NCBI GenBank assembly: GCA_025765615.1
Contig: JAIVFJ010000337.1
Location: forward strand, 1 to 62,429
Length of the DNA stretch: 62,429 nt
Source of the DNA: Zopfochytrium polystomum
Taxonomy: Eukaryota; Chytridiomycota; Chytridiomycetes; Chytridiales; Chytridiaceae
Reading direction: 5' to 3'
Under the pieces are notes generated by a model that saw nothing but the letters and a program-made list of their open reading frames with translations, searched no databases and was not told the DNA's origin. Shown here in pieces: positions 51,628 to 62,429 of this stretch. A program made the translations under genes and the position numbers. The stretch's first letter is position 1, and every line of letters begins with the position of its first letter.

Positions 51628-54612
51628 GGAGGTTGACCAGTTTTCCTGTTTTGCCTATCTGAACAAGTTGCATACTGCTTCAGACAGGACTTTGCTCTGG
51701 GGAGGAGTTGTAAACCCCTTCCCACAGAGGGAGGGTGATTTGAAATATTCAGAGCATTTCAAATCAACCAAGGTCTGTGTGCAGTGGCCAGTCTTCCCAG
51801 AGGAAAGATGATTTGAAATCATCAGGGGCATTTCAAATCAACCAGTCCCTGGTTCAACATTGGTTCAGACAACAGTCAGCTGACCTGGAGCTGCTGTGAG
51901 CTGCCCTGGTTCAACATTTCTCTGAACCCATTGAGTGTGATTCTAGTCGCATTGTCCTTGCCAGCGAAGCCTTGGAAAGCAAAGCTAGAATCACCGCTGT
52001 CTTCACCTAACTCTTTTTGTTGGATTCAGATTAGGCTTTTTGGCTTACCCAACTTAGTGTAAGTCGCATCAGCAGCAGCAACGAGGCCGCTGTCAACATA
52101 GGAAGCTGGCTTCCTTGGCTCAAATCTCAACACACCCCTGCAACGGAAAGAGGGTTAACTGTTCTCCCTGGGATACTCAGCTGTCAAACAATACCAGATT
52201 TCACAGTGAGCTTCGAACAGAAACCTGCAGAAACCCATGAACACAGCTGGGAGAGCCAGAGAGATTCTTAGGCTTAACGTTGTGCGGATATTAACACAGG
52301 TACTGCGCTTTCACCTCTGAGGTCTGCGAGACTACACAATCCCATGAGTGATGCAAGTCTTGCATGTTGGGCTCAGGGAGTATTGGGTAGGGAGTGTCCC
52401 TTGCCAACTTCACAGAGTCCTGCGTCTCCTCCTTCCTCTGACGTTTGGCAGACCTCTTGGAAGAGTTGCCAGTATCACAGGGGAAAGTGTTGCATTTCTC
52501 AGGAGTGTGGTTGACCCAAAATCCATGTCAGTTGCACGTCCGCAGGCCGCAGGGCGCTTTGGGAGTCCCAGGGATGTGCTTTGACTTCTCAGTCCGTCAG
52601 ACTTGCTGGCTGGCTCGGGTGCAGGACGCTTGGCCGACTTGGGTTTTGGCTGTGAGGGAGTGTCCCTTGCTGCAGCTGCAGTCTCTGATGCGTTGCCTTT
52701 GCCTCCTGGCCAGGACTGCTGGTACAGCATGTGAAAAGTAATACCAATGTGTGTATACTCCAACAGATAGTCCTGCTTATTTGTGAGTGCCAGGATAGAA
52801 CTGACACTCAGGGACAACAGGACAGATCTGTGATAGCACAAACAATCCCAGCTGGCACAACAAGAGCGCTAACAGACACTGCTGCAAATATCGACAGTCT
52901 CTTGCTATGTAGCTGAGAGGGGAGGGGTTAGCAGAAACGCAAAACTTTGGGCAGAGTGAACAGGTGGGATGGTTTGTGTATGAGCAGAGCTGTTCTTACT
53001 GTGTAGTGAGACAACTGACTAAACAGGTGAACAATGAAACCTGAAGGTGGCGAATTAGCAACCAGAGAGGAGGACATCTATATTTTTGTTGTACCTCAAT
53101 ACAATGGGTGAGATCCCTGGGCACAGTTTCTGCACTGTTGCGTTGGTGGAGGCGTCGGTGAGTGTCGCGAGGGATGATGGCTTCTCCATGTCTTGTGCTC
53201 TGTGGGTTGTGGATGATGTGGCGAGACAGCAATATTTTAATGATGACCACAATGATGGGATGATGGTGCTGAAAGGATCAATGGCGTGGCTGTGGGCACC
53301 GATGCGCGCAGGCTGCCAGGTGGGAAGGGCCGTCTATATGCGAGAGCACGCCTTGTCAAATTTCTTTCTCGTTTTTTCAATGTTTTCTTTTTTTTCTCCA
53401 ACAAGCTCTTTACGCTTTTTACAATGTGTTGCGTTGGGGTCGCAAAAAGTTGGTGCGTTCACGAAAACCAAGTCGGAAGGAAGACACGAAAACGGTGTTT
53501 AGAGCCTTTTCATATTTTCGTTTTTTTCTATTTTTTTTTTTTTTTTGTTCCGTGAATAACAGTAACAACAATAAAGAAAAAGCCGATCCCAGCCAGGTCC
53601 GTCCCATCACGGTTTATGTTTCTCCGCCGCTTGTTTTTCGACAAGAGAAGAAAGAAAGAAGAAGGGCAGACAGAGAACCAAAAGGAACAAAAAAAAACAA
53701 AAAAAAAAAACAAGAAGAAAGAGAGTGTGTAATAATGTAATGAAATAATGGGGAAAAAAAGAAAACATAGACCGGATCATCCCAGTCCGTCAGCCAATCG
53801 CAATTCCGCCTTTTGTTGCGCCAGATGTCCGCTTGGCTTTTTGGTTTTTTTGGTCAGATTTTTTGTTTACTTTTCGGAATGGGTGAATGGATGATTGACT
53901 GACTACATGAGACCGAGAGAGAGGGAGAGACCGTGAGACAGACGGACCAAAATGGGAAATAGCAGGTTTTGTTGCATGAGAGCGACAGAGGAAAAACTCT
54001 GACGTCTTTTCAGATGCGAGGGACAGACGGAAACGAGAGCGTGAGAGAGAGATAGAGTGTGTGAGAGAGAGTGAGAGAGAGAGGGAGAGAGAAGGAGAGA
54101 GAGAGAGATGAGAGGAGGAAAAACTGTATGCATCCCGCGCACGCCCGCCAGTCAGAAGCCGCGGCCACCCCCTCGTCCGTCGGGCTGAAACGGAGTCCGC
54201 CTGTTGGATCTCTCTCTCTCTCTCCCTCACTCGCACACACTCTCTCTCCAGCACTCTCTTTATTTCTCTGCCCGCCTCAAAAAAAAAAAAAAAAAAAAAA
54301 AGGAAAACAGAAACAGAAAAAACTCAAGGTCGCCTCCCCCGTCGTCGTCGCACGCAGCAAATCGCCCGTCGTCGTCGTCGTCGCAACACGCTTCCCCCAT
54401 CGTCATCATCACCGTCATCACCCATCATTACCACCAACAGAAACATTTCGTCGCCCCCGCTCCCCGCCCAAAACCGACGTTGCTCCAACAACTGCAACAA
54501 AACCGAGGGTGGAGAGACTGAGACGGAGAGAGTCGACCCCATCGCGCATCCGCAGCATTCCGCCTTGCCCCCAGCCCAGTCACAAGATAATTAACGAACA
54601 AAACCCCCCATC
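51628..54612. other. Long intergenic region with small repeats and microsatellites
   Basis: No gene is convincingly supported. A hairpin motif GATTTGAAAT...ATTTCAAATC occurs twice, about 80 bp apart (51727-51762, 51808-51843). Further right are T runs (53390-53550), A-rich stretches (53690-53760), GA-rich repeats (about 54020-54115), CT repeats (about 54205-54260) and a poly(A) run (about 54280-54300). ORFs here are low-complexity or lack coding character. Confidence 0.5.
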
Positions 54613-55706
54613 ATGGCGTCCTTGTCGTACGACGCCAGTTCCCACGACGAGGCGACGTCGTCTGCCGCGGAGGACCGGATATACGACGGCTTCAGCTCGT
54701 CGGACGCCGACGGTCCCCGGACAACGACGTCTGCGGCAGCGGCGGCGACTTTGGCGCCGCCCGGCACGGGCAAATCGAAGGGCCGCTCGTCGGTAGGCGC
54801 AAAGTCTCTGGGGTCCGAAACGACGCTATCGTCGTCGGACGGCGGAGGAGGAGTAGGAGAAGAAAGTGAAGGAGGGAGGAGAAGAACGGCTGGAGCCACG
54901 GACGACCTGACGCTCGATTGGAAAGTTGGAACCAATGACGGCGGTGGCCCCGCCGCGCCGTCCGCTGCCGATGAGCCTCTGGCTGCCCCGGAGCTTGCCG
55001 TCGGCACGGCAACTACCACGACCACCGGAAACACGGGAACCACAACCACGACGACGGCGACCGGCGCCACCCGACGGGGGCAGCGCGGCTTGGCCGCCAA
55101 GTCGCTTTCGCAGTCGAGCATCGTCATCACGCACCACGACGGCTTCGCCGACGAGCTGTCGGACGACCTGGTGAACCCGACGTCGGGGTGCGACGATTTG
55201 GCGACGGACGCCAAGCCGGGTAAGACGGACGGCGCGACCGGCGGATCGACGTCCACGTCGTCGTCGTCGACCACGGCGAACGCGCCGGCGACGCCACGAA
55301 CGAGCGACGCGTCGGAGCTGGACTTTGGCACGTTTGCCAGCAGCTTTGGAGCCGGCGGGTTTGGCGGCGACGACGGCGACGGGGGTGCGGCGCTCACTCT
55401 GGCGGGCGACGCGGGCGGCGGGCTGAAGCGGCAGAACAGCAAGACTTCGATGGACAAGGCGCAGCGGCGCATGGAGCGGCTGTTCAAGGGCGACGTGGCG
55501 GTGGCGGGCGACGAGCGGCTGGTAGCCGAGTTCAACTGCTCGTGCGAGCGCGGCCAGGTGCTGCAGCAGGGCAAGGTCTACCTGACGAACACGTCGCTGC
55601 GGTTTCACTCGAACGTGCTCGGCTTTCAGACGGATGTGAGTAGGGTGGTTTGGGGTTTGGGCGTGAGAGACAGAGAGGGACTGTGGGTGCGTGTGTGTGT
55701 GTGTGG

Positions 55707-55753
<47 letters not shown>

Positions 55754-56953
55754 TGTCTGTCTGTCTGTCTGTGCGCGTGCGACGTGTGCGGGAACAGTGC
55801 GAGTCCCAACCCACCACCCGCAAAAATCATTACTAATATTGCCACTTTGGTGACATTAAACAAAAACCAAAAAAAACCAAAAAACAACCAAAAAACAAAA
55901 AAAAAACAAAATAACACAAAAAAAATACAAAAAAAAACAAAAATACACAACCAACAAATATAATTCAACAGGTCGTTCTCGCGTGGACCAGCGTGCAGTT
56001 CATCATCAAGGCCAAGACGGCCCTTGTCATCCCCAACGCAATCAAGGTCGTCGGCAGCGAGCGAACGGTACTTTTTATCCAACTTTAATACTATGTCTTT
56101 CTATGTATTATTATTATTATTCTGTCTTCTGCCCAGGAGCTAAAACTTGGACTCACCCCCCACTCCCACACGACAGTACTTCTTCTCGTCGTTTCTGCAA
56201 CGCGATGTCGCTTACTCGACTATGCAGCGGCTGATCGACCAGTCGCGCGAAAGAACCTACCACGGCCCCGACCCCCGCTTCCCGGCAAACAGCTTGCGAG
56301 CGCGACCGTCCTTTATTCGGCACTCCAACACCTACTCCCGTCCCGTGGTCGCCGGCGCATTTCCTCACTCCCCGACCGCCTTCTCCAGCAGCGACCCACC
56401 CTTGTCCGCCGCCGTCAGCCCCGTCTCTCCGACGATGCCGTGGGCCGAGTCGGCCCCGCCTGGATTTGTGTCTTCGCCTGAAGGACCGGCCTCGCTTCCC
56501 ACCGACTCTCCGATTCGAACAGCTCGCAACCGCCTGCAAGCTACGCGCGCTGCCGCCGCGGCCGTCATTACCCACTCGCCCCTCAGCGACCCGTCTCTCA
56601 CAATCACGATCAATCCTCAACGTCCGCTTTCGCGTTCGCGCCACAGGTCCTCATCACTGTCACGGTCCCCGTCGCCGCTGCCTCTCGATCGACTGTCGTC
56701 GTCGCAGTCGCCCGCACTTGCACCGTCGTTCAACAGGTCGTCGCTGCAACGAGCCCTCACAGCCGAAGCAGACCCGCGCGTCGTCGTCGCCGTCGCCCTG
56801 CTGGTTGTGTGGCTGTGCATCGTGACCATTGGCTTTGCGAGCATTGGAACCTTGCTGCTGTGGCGGGTCCGCCTGCTCCTCGGCAAGATGGAGGCGCTCG
56901 CATTGTCATCGACCGCCGCAAGCATGGCGAGCGGTATCGTGATGGGAGTATAA
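54613..56953 (+). CDS. GRAM-domain membrane protein (GRAMD1/Lam-like)
   Basis: Three exons, 54613-55635, 55972-56067 and 56177-56953, give 631 residues. The N-terminal 280 residues are Ser/Thr/Gly-rich and probably disordered. A GRAM domain follows (FNCSCERGQVLQQGKVYLTN, then LRFHSNVLGFQTD; VVLAWTSVQFIIKAKTALVI; YFFSSFLQRDVAY), a PH-like lipid-binding fold. It is interrupted by both introns at conserved-looking positions. A Ser/Arg/Pro-rich region and one C-terminal membrane anchor (VVAVALLVVWLCIVTIGFAS, about residue 575) follow. Relatives tether the ER to other membranes and move sterols, but no StART-like (VASt) domain is visible here, so sterol transport is not supported. Intron 1 is unusually long and repetitive. 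Confidence 0.82.
55636..55971 (+). repeat. GT/GTCT and A-rich microsatellite inside GRAM-gene intron
   Basis: Intron 1 begins GTGAGT, then carries a GT repeat and GTCT run (about 55690-55770) and an A-rich region with C interruptions (about 55860-55950). It ends TTCAACAG. The 336-nt length is several times that of most introns in the window. Confidence 0.85.
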
Positions 56954-57810
56954 GCAACGAGGTCTCTCTCGTCCTTTTTGGGCATACAAGGGATTCGCTT
57001 AGTTGTTGTTGTAAATATTTTTCAACATGGGTGAGGGGGGTTTGCGTGCTTCGAAGGGGGAACTTCCCGAGCACGCGAGGATCGCCCTGCCCCCAACACC
57101 ATCTTTCCCCGAAACCCTCCCTATCTTCCCCAACCTTGTTTTCCGTTATTACTTTTGCTTCCTCCTTCTTTCCATCTTCCTTTTGCTCTCATTCTTCCGC
57201 CTTCCATCCTTCGTTTCGGCTCGACTAATTCTGTTGTTTTTTTTCCTTCCCCTGCTTTTATCGTTCATGTTACCCTTCTTTTGCCAATGTGGTCACCGAC
57301 GGTGTTGCGCCACCTTCCCGGTTTTTTGTGAAGAGGGGGCATCTCGTCTTGGGACCTCTCGGCTCTTTCTGCTTCTTTTTTCACGGCTTGGCTTCTCTCT
57401 TTAACTCTTTCTGCTTTACTGGGCTTTGTTTGTTAGAGTTTGAATTGGGCATCACTTCGACCCCACCGCTCCCTCCCGCATGTTTTCCGTTTTATCGACC
57501 TCATTCACATATTTTTGGAAGCCCCTCCACCAACACTCCACCCACACCCTTCCTCCTCATGGGCTCGTCGACTATTCCCCCTACTCCCTGGCCAACAATA
57601 CTCCTCTTACAAACTCTACCCTTCTCCCCCACCCCTCGTTTTTCTAATTTTCCCATCGCCTATGACGTCGAGAAGCACTCAAATTCATTCGAATGTTGTC
57701 TGTCTGAACTGACATGTGTGTGTGTGTCCAGTCACGTGATTCTTCCCTCCTCCCTTGTCAGTTTTCTCGGACTGTGCGGCAATCCTGCCTTTGCCAACAA
57801 CACACAGCCA
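56954..57810. other. Pyrimidine-rich spacer between GRAM gene and HMCES
   Basis: T/C-rich throughout with CCTTC-type runs; no supported gene or known repeat. It presumably contains the HMCES promoter. Confidence 0.45.
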
Positions 57811-59867
57811 ATGTGCGGACGGACAGTGCTAGCGTTGGATCCGGACGACTTGAGACGGCGAGCGGCTGCTCGGCGGCGAGGAGGAGGAGGAGGAGGCGGC
57901 GGCGGCGGCGCTCGAGCCGCTGGACGAGCCGGTGCTCGCGGGAGGGCTGCAGGAGGCGCTGCTCGGCCCGCAGGACGAGGAGGAGGAGGAGGAGGAGGTG
58001 GCCGAGGAGGAGCCGTTGGAGGCAGAGGAAGTGGTCGCACCCACCGCGGAGGAGGGCACGACGGCAGGGAGGATGTCGGCGACGGCGACGGCGACGGCAA
58101 CGAAGCGGGCGACGATGCCGACGCTGTCGACCCCGACCCCGCCGAGCAGGAACCTATGATCGATGCGGCGCAGCCCGGCGGGGACGGCGGTGGCGGATCT
58201 GGCGGCGGCGCAACCGCGCTGGAGCACTACCGCAAAAGCTACAACATTGGGCCGGGCAGATACCATCCCGTCTTTGTCGAGTCGGCGCCGGACGAGTGGG
58301 AAATATGCATGATGGTGAGTTCCTTCGCTGCAACTTCTTTTTTGCCACTCTCGCTCCCCTTTCTCCTGTCGTCGCTGATCGCCTCGCACACACACACACA
58401 CACACACACTCTCTCTCTCTCTCTCTCTTTCTCTTTCTCGCCCACCTCCCACTTTTATATCCACGTAAACCAACCACCAAAAAGCGCTGGGGCCTCGTCC
58501 CGCACTTTCAAACGCAACCCACCGACTACGCCACCCTCCTGCGCACCATAAACGCCCGGTCCGACACCGTCCGCGCCGGCAGCCCCGTCTGGACGCGGCC
58601 CCGCGAGTCCCGCCGCTGCATCGTGCCGGCCCAGGGCTTCTTTGAGTGGCAGAAGCGCGGCAAGGACCGCGTTCCATACTACATTTATCCGTCGACAGAC
58701 CCCGCCGACTCGCCGTTCCAGGTGTCGCTCGACCAGCCGGACCCGCCGGTCTTGTTTTTCGCCGGGTTGTGGGAGGAGGCGCGGACGCCGGCGCCCCCAG
58801 GGTCCGGCGGCGGCGGCAGTGGCGGCGGCGATTTTAACGGGCGAGAGTCGTCGTCGTCGTCGACGACGACGGATGGCACAGCGGCGGCGGCGCCACCGAC
58901 GCGAACCTTTGCGATCGTCACGACCGAGTCCGAGGGCACCCCGCTCGCGTGGCTGCACGACCGGATGCCGGTGCTGCTGACGACGTGGGCGGACTGCGCG
59001 GTGTGGCTGGACCGGAGCCGGCGGTTCGCCGGCGCTGTCGACGCGCTGCTGCGCCCGACGTTTTCCGGGTTGCGCTGGCACCGCGTCGACGTGTTTGTCA
59101 ACAGGGTCGGGAACGACTCGCCAGAGTGCGTCGTCCCGGCGCGTCAGAAGAAGGGCACGTTGTTTCGGTTTTTGAAGCCCCCCGGTGGTGGTAGTGGAAG
59201 CGGCGTTGGCGGCAGTGGTGGTGGTGGCGGCGTGGGCAGCGGCGGCGGGGTGGAGGCGGCTGTGGTGGCCGCGGCGCCGGCGGAAGCGGAGGCTCGGGGA
59301 CGGAAACGGAGTCACGATGAGGCGGAGGAGGAGGGGGGGATTGGTCGGTCGAGTGGCGGTGGTGACGACGACACCACGGTGACGGCGGAGGCGGAAGAGT
59401 GGGCAGAGATGGCGGAGGCGGAGGCGAATCGGTCGCCGCCCGCGCCGTCGCCCCGCCCGCGCGGCGACGCGGCGGCGGCCTGGCCTTCGCAACCTGCTCT
59501 GGCCGCAGACCTGCCGTTGTCGCCGCCTGCCACGAACCCGAACCCGAACGCGTACCCGTACGCGGGGCACCGCGGCTTAGAAGCGAGCCCACAAGACAGC
59601 GCACGGCCGGCTCCGGCCACACCGTCGCCGAAAAAGGCGAGGACGGACGCCCCCCGAAGCCAGTCCAGCGTGAAGACTCTGACAAAAGGCGGTGGTGGTG
59701 GCGGCGGCGGTAAGTCGTCGGGAAAGGGACGCGGAGGAGCGGGGCAAAAAGGGCGTGCGACGGCGGTCGCGGGTAATGATGGAGGAGGTGGTGGTGGTGG
59801 AGGAGGCTTGCAGAAGGGAAAAACGCTGCTGGCGTACTTTGCCCGTGCGCCTTCCGCGGGGACATGA
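57811..59867 (+). CDS. HMCES: HMCES/SRAP-domain abasic-site protein
   Basis: Two exons, 57811-58314 and 58485-59867, encode 628 residues. SRAP proteins form a covalent bond through Cys2 to abasic sites in single-stranded DNA, shielding them at replication forks. The N-terminus MCGRTVLALDPDDL fixes the start, since Met removal must expose Cys2. Active-site residues are visible: Cys2, Asn191 (TINARSD), Glu222 (PAQGFFEWQ) and His326 (WLHDRMPVLL). A Gly/Arg/Ala/Asp-rich insert (about residues 18-140) and a long Gly/Ser/Pro tail make it much longer than the usual 230-350 residues. The C-terminus has a KTLLAYFA motif like a PCNA-interacting box lacking the leading Gln. It converges on the TLC gene 179 bp away. 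Confidence 0.9.
58315..58484 (+). repeat. CA/CT microsatellite in HMCES intron
   Basis: The single intron (GTGAGT...AAAAAG) contains a CA run (about 58386-58408) followed by a CT run (about 58408-58435). Confidence 0.8.
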
Positions 59868-60046
59868 CGGTGATTTCACAATTTCAAAGCCCTCTTTGCA
59901 GTTTGCTCAATAAGAATAAGTGTATATGTGCTGGAGCGTGTGCCCAATTTCAACCGCGAAATAAGTTAGTCACTTTATTTTTCCTTTTTTTTTTTTTTGT
60001 TTTTCTCTTCTTCATCTTTTTGAGCTTGAGCCAAATGTAACCCGTC

Positions 60047-60985
60047 TTAGTCCCCGCGATGTACAGTTTTTTTCTTTGAATTTCCATCCACAATGTACAT
60101 GGTCATTTTGTAGAACCAGAGCATATTGAGCGAGTTGAGCGCGACGCACGCAACCGAGAACACGGCGACTGCAAACTTGGGGACCACGTCCCATTGATCG
60201 CGCACGTTGACTGTCCGAGCGCGATGAGTGAGAAAGAATAAAGAAGAAGAAAGGGCGAGGTGGGGGTTGGTTGCGGAGTGGGGTGTAAGGCAAGTCGTGC
60301 ACCAGAGTTGCTTTTGTTTCGCAAAAGATGGCAACGAACGCGAAAACTTACCGAAAAAGTAAAACGATTGGTACGGCCCAAAGAGGACACGAACAAGAAA
60401 AAAGATTGCGTAGATAAGGCCTTGCAGCAGTGTTTTCGTCTTGGCGTCCAGCCGCCCCATTTTGGAGAGGAGCCAGTGGGCGTTGAGGAATGGGGTGCTA
60501 AGGGAGGGGACGTGAAAAATCAGTCAGCGGGTGAGGCTGTCAAATCGCCGAGAGCACCGAAATAAAATAATTCCCACCTTAGCTCAAACATGAGGAATAC
60601 GGCGCCGTAGTAGTGGAAAATGGGTTTCTAAGAAAATCGAGTCAGCGAGAGGGGGAATGGCCCGATCTGGGCCGCGCCAGACACGCTTTTGAGGCGGTGC
60701 GCGGCGATTGCGCGGCGACACGCACCGCAAAGAAGATGTAGACGGCGAAGCAGGCGAGGCCGTGGACGAAGGGGCCGACGCCGTTGGATGCGATCTGCGT
60801 GACGCACACGAGCGAGTCCCACAGAAAGTAGCTGGTTGTTTGTTGGTTCGGGTCGGTCGTTTTTGCGGGGTGCCACCGGTGGGAGACAGACAGATGGATC
60901 GGGCGGGATCGAGCCAAAGGACCGAGAAAGGAAAAGGCAAGGAGAAACAAGAATGAGAGAGGAATGACACAGAGGAAGGACGACA

Positions 60986-61033
<48 letters not shown>

Positions 61034-61619
61034 CAGAACGACAGATAGATAGACAGACAGACAGTCTGAAATCGATGACTGCGATCCTGCGATCGACAGC
61101 GAGATGGACAGGGAAGGTGCCCGAGTCGCACAGGACTTTAACAGGGAGGGAGGGAAAGAGAGAGAGAGAGAGAGGAGACAGAGAGAGAGAGAAACACAGT
61201 AAATACGAAGCAGAACTTTACCCGCAAGTGATGGAAAAGAGCGTCGTCGAGTAGTCAGTGTACTCGCGGAAGCGGTTGCTGCGAAAGTGCGGGTCGAGGA
61301 AGACGGGCACGGCCATGCAGGCGACGAGGAGCGAGTGCACGAACGAGACGGCCTTCAGGCGCCAGTCGAACCGGTGGGCGGGCGAGAGGTCGCGGTACGC
61401 GGGCGTGCTGCGCGACACAGCGGCCGTGGCGACCGACAGGGCCTGGCAGGCGAGCGCGGATCCCGCCACCAGCGGCCAGTACGAGTCGAGGAGAGGCAGG
61501 CCGATCGCATGGAAGAAGGCGCTGGCGGCGGCGGGGTTGGCGGCGCCGCTAGAGCCTAGAGACGCGGCCGCGGCCGAGGCGGCGTCGGCCGCGACGTGCG
61601 CGGCGGCAGCAGCAGCCAT
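60047..61619 (-). CDS. TLC-domain multi-span membrane protein (TLCD4/TMEM56-like)
   Basis: Five exons on the - strand, 61222-61619, 60726-60831, 60578-60627, 60352-60497 and 60047-60210, join in phase to 287 residues. An Ala-rich N-terminus precedes the TRAM-LAG1-CLN8 fold. Recognisable features are FRSNRFREYTDYSTTLFS, YFLWDSLVCV, the ELSTPFLNAHWLL signature spanning the exon 3/4 join, a YQSFYFF segment and a final membrane helix with a Lys-rich tail. TLC proteins are ER or plasma-membrane proteins acting in lipid synthesis or membrane lipid composition. This one lacks the ceramide-synthase HH-type Lag motif, so ceramide synthesis is unlikely. The exact subfamily is inferred. Confidence 0.82.
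60832..61221 (-). repeat. GA-rich microsatellite in TLC-gene intron 1
   Basis: The first intron (390 nt) holds long GAGA and GACAGA tracts on the + strand (about 60980-61060 and 61150-61195). Confidence 0.85.
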
Positions 61620-61773
61620 TACTGTTCTCCGCTTGTTTGCCTTGCTAGAGATAGAGGGAGAGGGAGATGGGGTGGGAGACGGTGGGGCGGAGGAGGTGAA
61701 TGAGTGAGTGAGTGGGTGAGAGCGGAGGGAGGGACGGAGCGAGGCGCTGGTGGATCGTGCGAAGGCGTTGTTT

Positions 61774-61810
<37 letters not shown>

Positions 61811-62269
61811 GTCTCTCTTTCTCTCTTTTGTTTTCTCGCTCGTTCTTCTTTCGCTCTTCCGCCGTCCGTCGTGCATTTTGATTGGCTGGACGAACGCAGC
61901 GGACGATCGCCGTGCGAAGCGGACGATCACAAAAGAAAAACAAAAAAAAAAAAACAAAAACAAAAAAATTGAAAAAGAAAGGGCCCCCAAGAAAACTATC
62001 CGAACACGTCACTCGGCGTGACAGTGGACGTCGGGGCTGCAACAAACACAACCGTGAGTGGCCAGTGAAGCAAAAATAAAGGTTATCTTGAGGCAGAGCC
62101 TTACGACTCGCCCGCACTCTCTGCTCTCGCCCTCCAGCTCCCTCTTTCACACACACACACACAAACCTGGACAGCAGTAAGCCCAAGCCGGATGCACAGT
62201 GCCGACTGTTCCACCAGACCATAGTGCCAGTCAGCCAGAGCCTGCTTGAGCACCGTTGACTCAGCCTTT
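61620..62269. other. Upstream region of TLC gene, CT microsatellite
   Basis: Contains a CT tract (about 61771-61830), an A/C-rich stretch (about 61930-61975) and a CA run (about 62145-62162). No further gene is supported. Confidence 0.5.
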
Positions 62270-62429
62270 TGTAAAACAGTCTACTCTGAGTGAGCGAGTG
62301 GAAGGAGTGAATGAAGTGGAGATGTGTGTTTGTGGGTGGTCCTTCTCCCCAACTTGGAGAGAAAGAGAAAAAAAACTCTGCTAAGAATTATTGACATATA
62401 ATGATGATCAATCACACTAAAGAAAACAA
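62270..62429 (-). repeat. Y repeat, copy 4 (cut by window edge)
   Basis: Begins TGTAAAACAGTCTACTCTGA and continues through the GGTGGTCCTTCTCCCCAACT segment shared with the other Y copies. Its other end lies outside the window. Confidence 0.75.

Noticed and set aside
54826..56082. Long - strand ORFs opposite the GRAM gene
   Set aside because: Shadow frames of GC-rich coding DNA and of the GT microsatellite (His-Thr repeats); no domain.
58455..59865. Arg-rich - strand ORFs opposite HMCES
   Set aside because: Complement of Gly-rich and SRAP coding sequence; no independent support.

Overview
The window looks like nuclear DNA of a fungus, most likely an early-diverging (chytrid-like) one. It holds spliced host genes with conserved eukaryotic products: COG3, a CCDC90/MCUR1-type mitochondrial protein, a GRAM-domain protein, HMCES and a TLC-domain protein. 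Their introns are GT-AG, several have a CTAAT-like branch site, and some are extremely short (28-60 nt). The repeats are chromodomain Ty3/gypsy retrotransposons of the kind common in fungi. The species assignment is inference; no rRNA or other marker gene is present.

Layout. 1-4.0 kb is a nest of repeats: a truncated retroelement, then an X element inserted in a Y repeat, with another Y inside X. 4.7-11.5 kb holds three host genes on the + strand (COG3, CCDC90-like, a secreted orphan). 11.5-13.0 kb is repeat-rich spacer with tRNA-derived SINE-like heads. 13,010-18,313 is a young, apparently complete chromovirus on the - strand (353-bp LTRs, target duplication AGTTG). 18.9-22.6 kb holds a 5'-incomplete gene and an 844-residue F-box-like gene that reads through only when four tiny introns are removed. 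About 23.3-29.95 kb is an AT-rich, gene-dense island unlike the rest: small membrane proteins, unknown proteins and a decayed Fanzor (eukaryotic TnpB-like) gene. I interpret it as a degraded piece of a large-DNA-virus-like or other mobile genome. 30.0-33.4 kb is repeats (microsatellite, hairpin-core repeat, Y, a solo LTR, X). 33,451-51,622 is one tandem array of three near-identical dead chromovirus units sharing four LTRs and bounded by a single 5-bp target duplication, CTGCG. Each unit carries the same 1.05-kb inverted-repeat insertion. 54.6-61.6 kb returns to host genes: GRAM protein (+), HMCES (+), and a convergent TLC protein (-).

How parts relate. The retroelement LTRs carry dense, correctly phased heat-shock elements upstream of a TATA box, so transcription of the family may be stress-driven. 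Shared lesions (an 11-nt gag duplication, the same nonsense and frameshift sites, the same insertion) show that the three array units are copies of one dead element, and the partial copy at the left edge belongs to the same lineage. The host genes form no evident pathway together. The most unusual content is the Fanzor-bearing AT-rich island and the LTR-bounded array.

Limits. Everything is read by eye from sequence. Exon ends, repeat ends and remote homologies were not tested by alignment or search. Homopolymer-length differences in the island and the array could partly be sequencing error.
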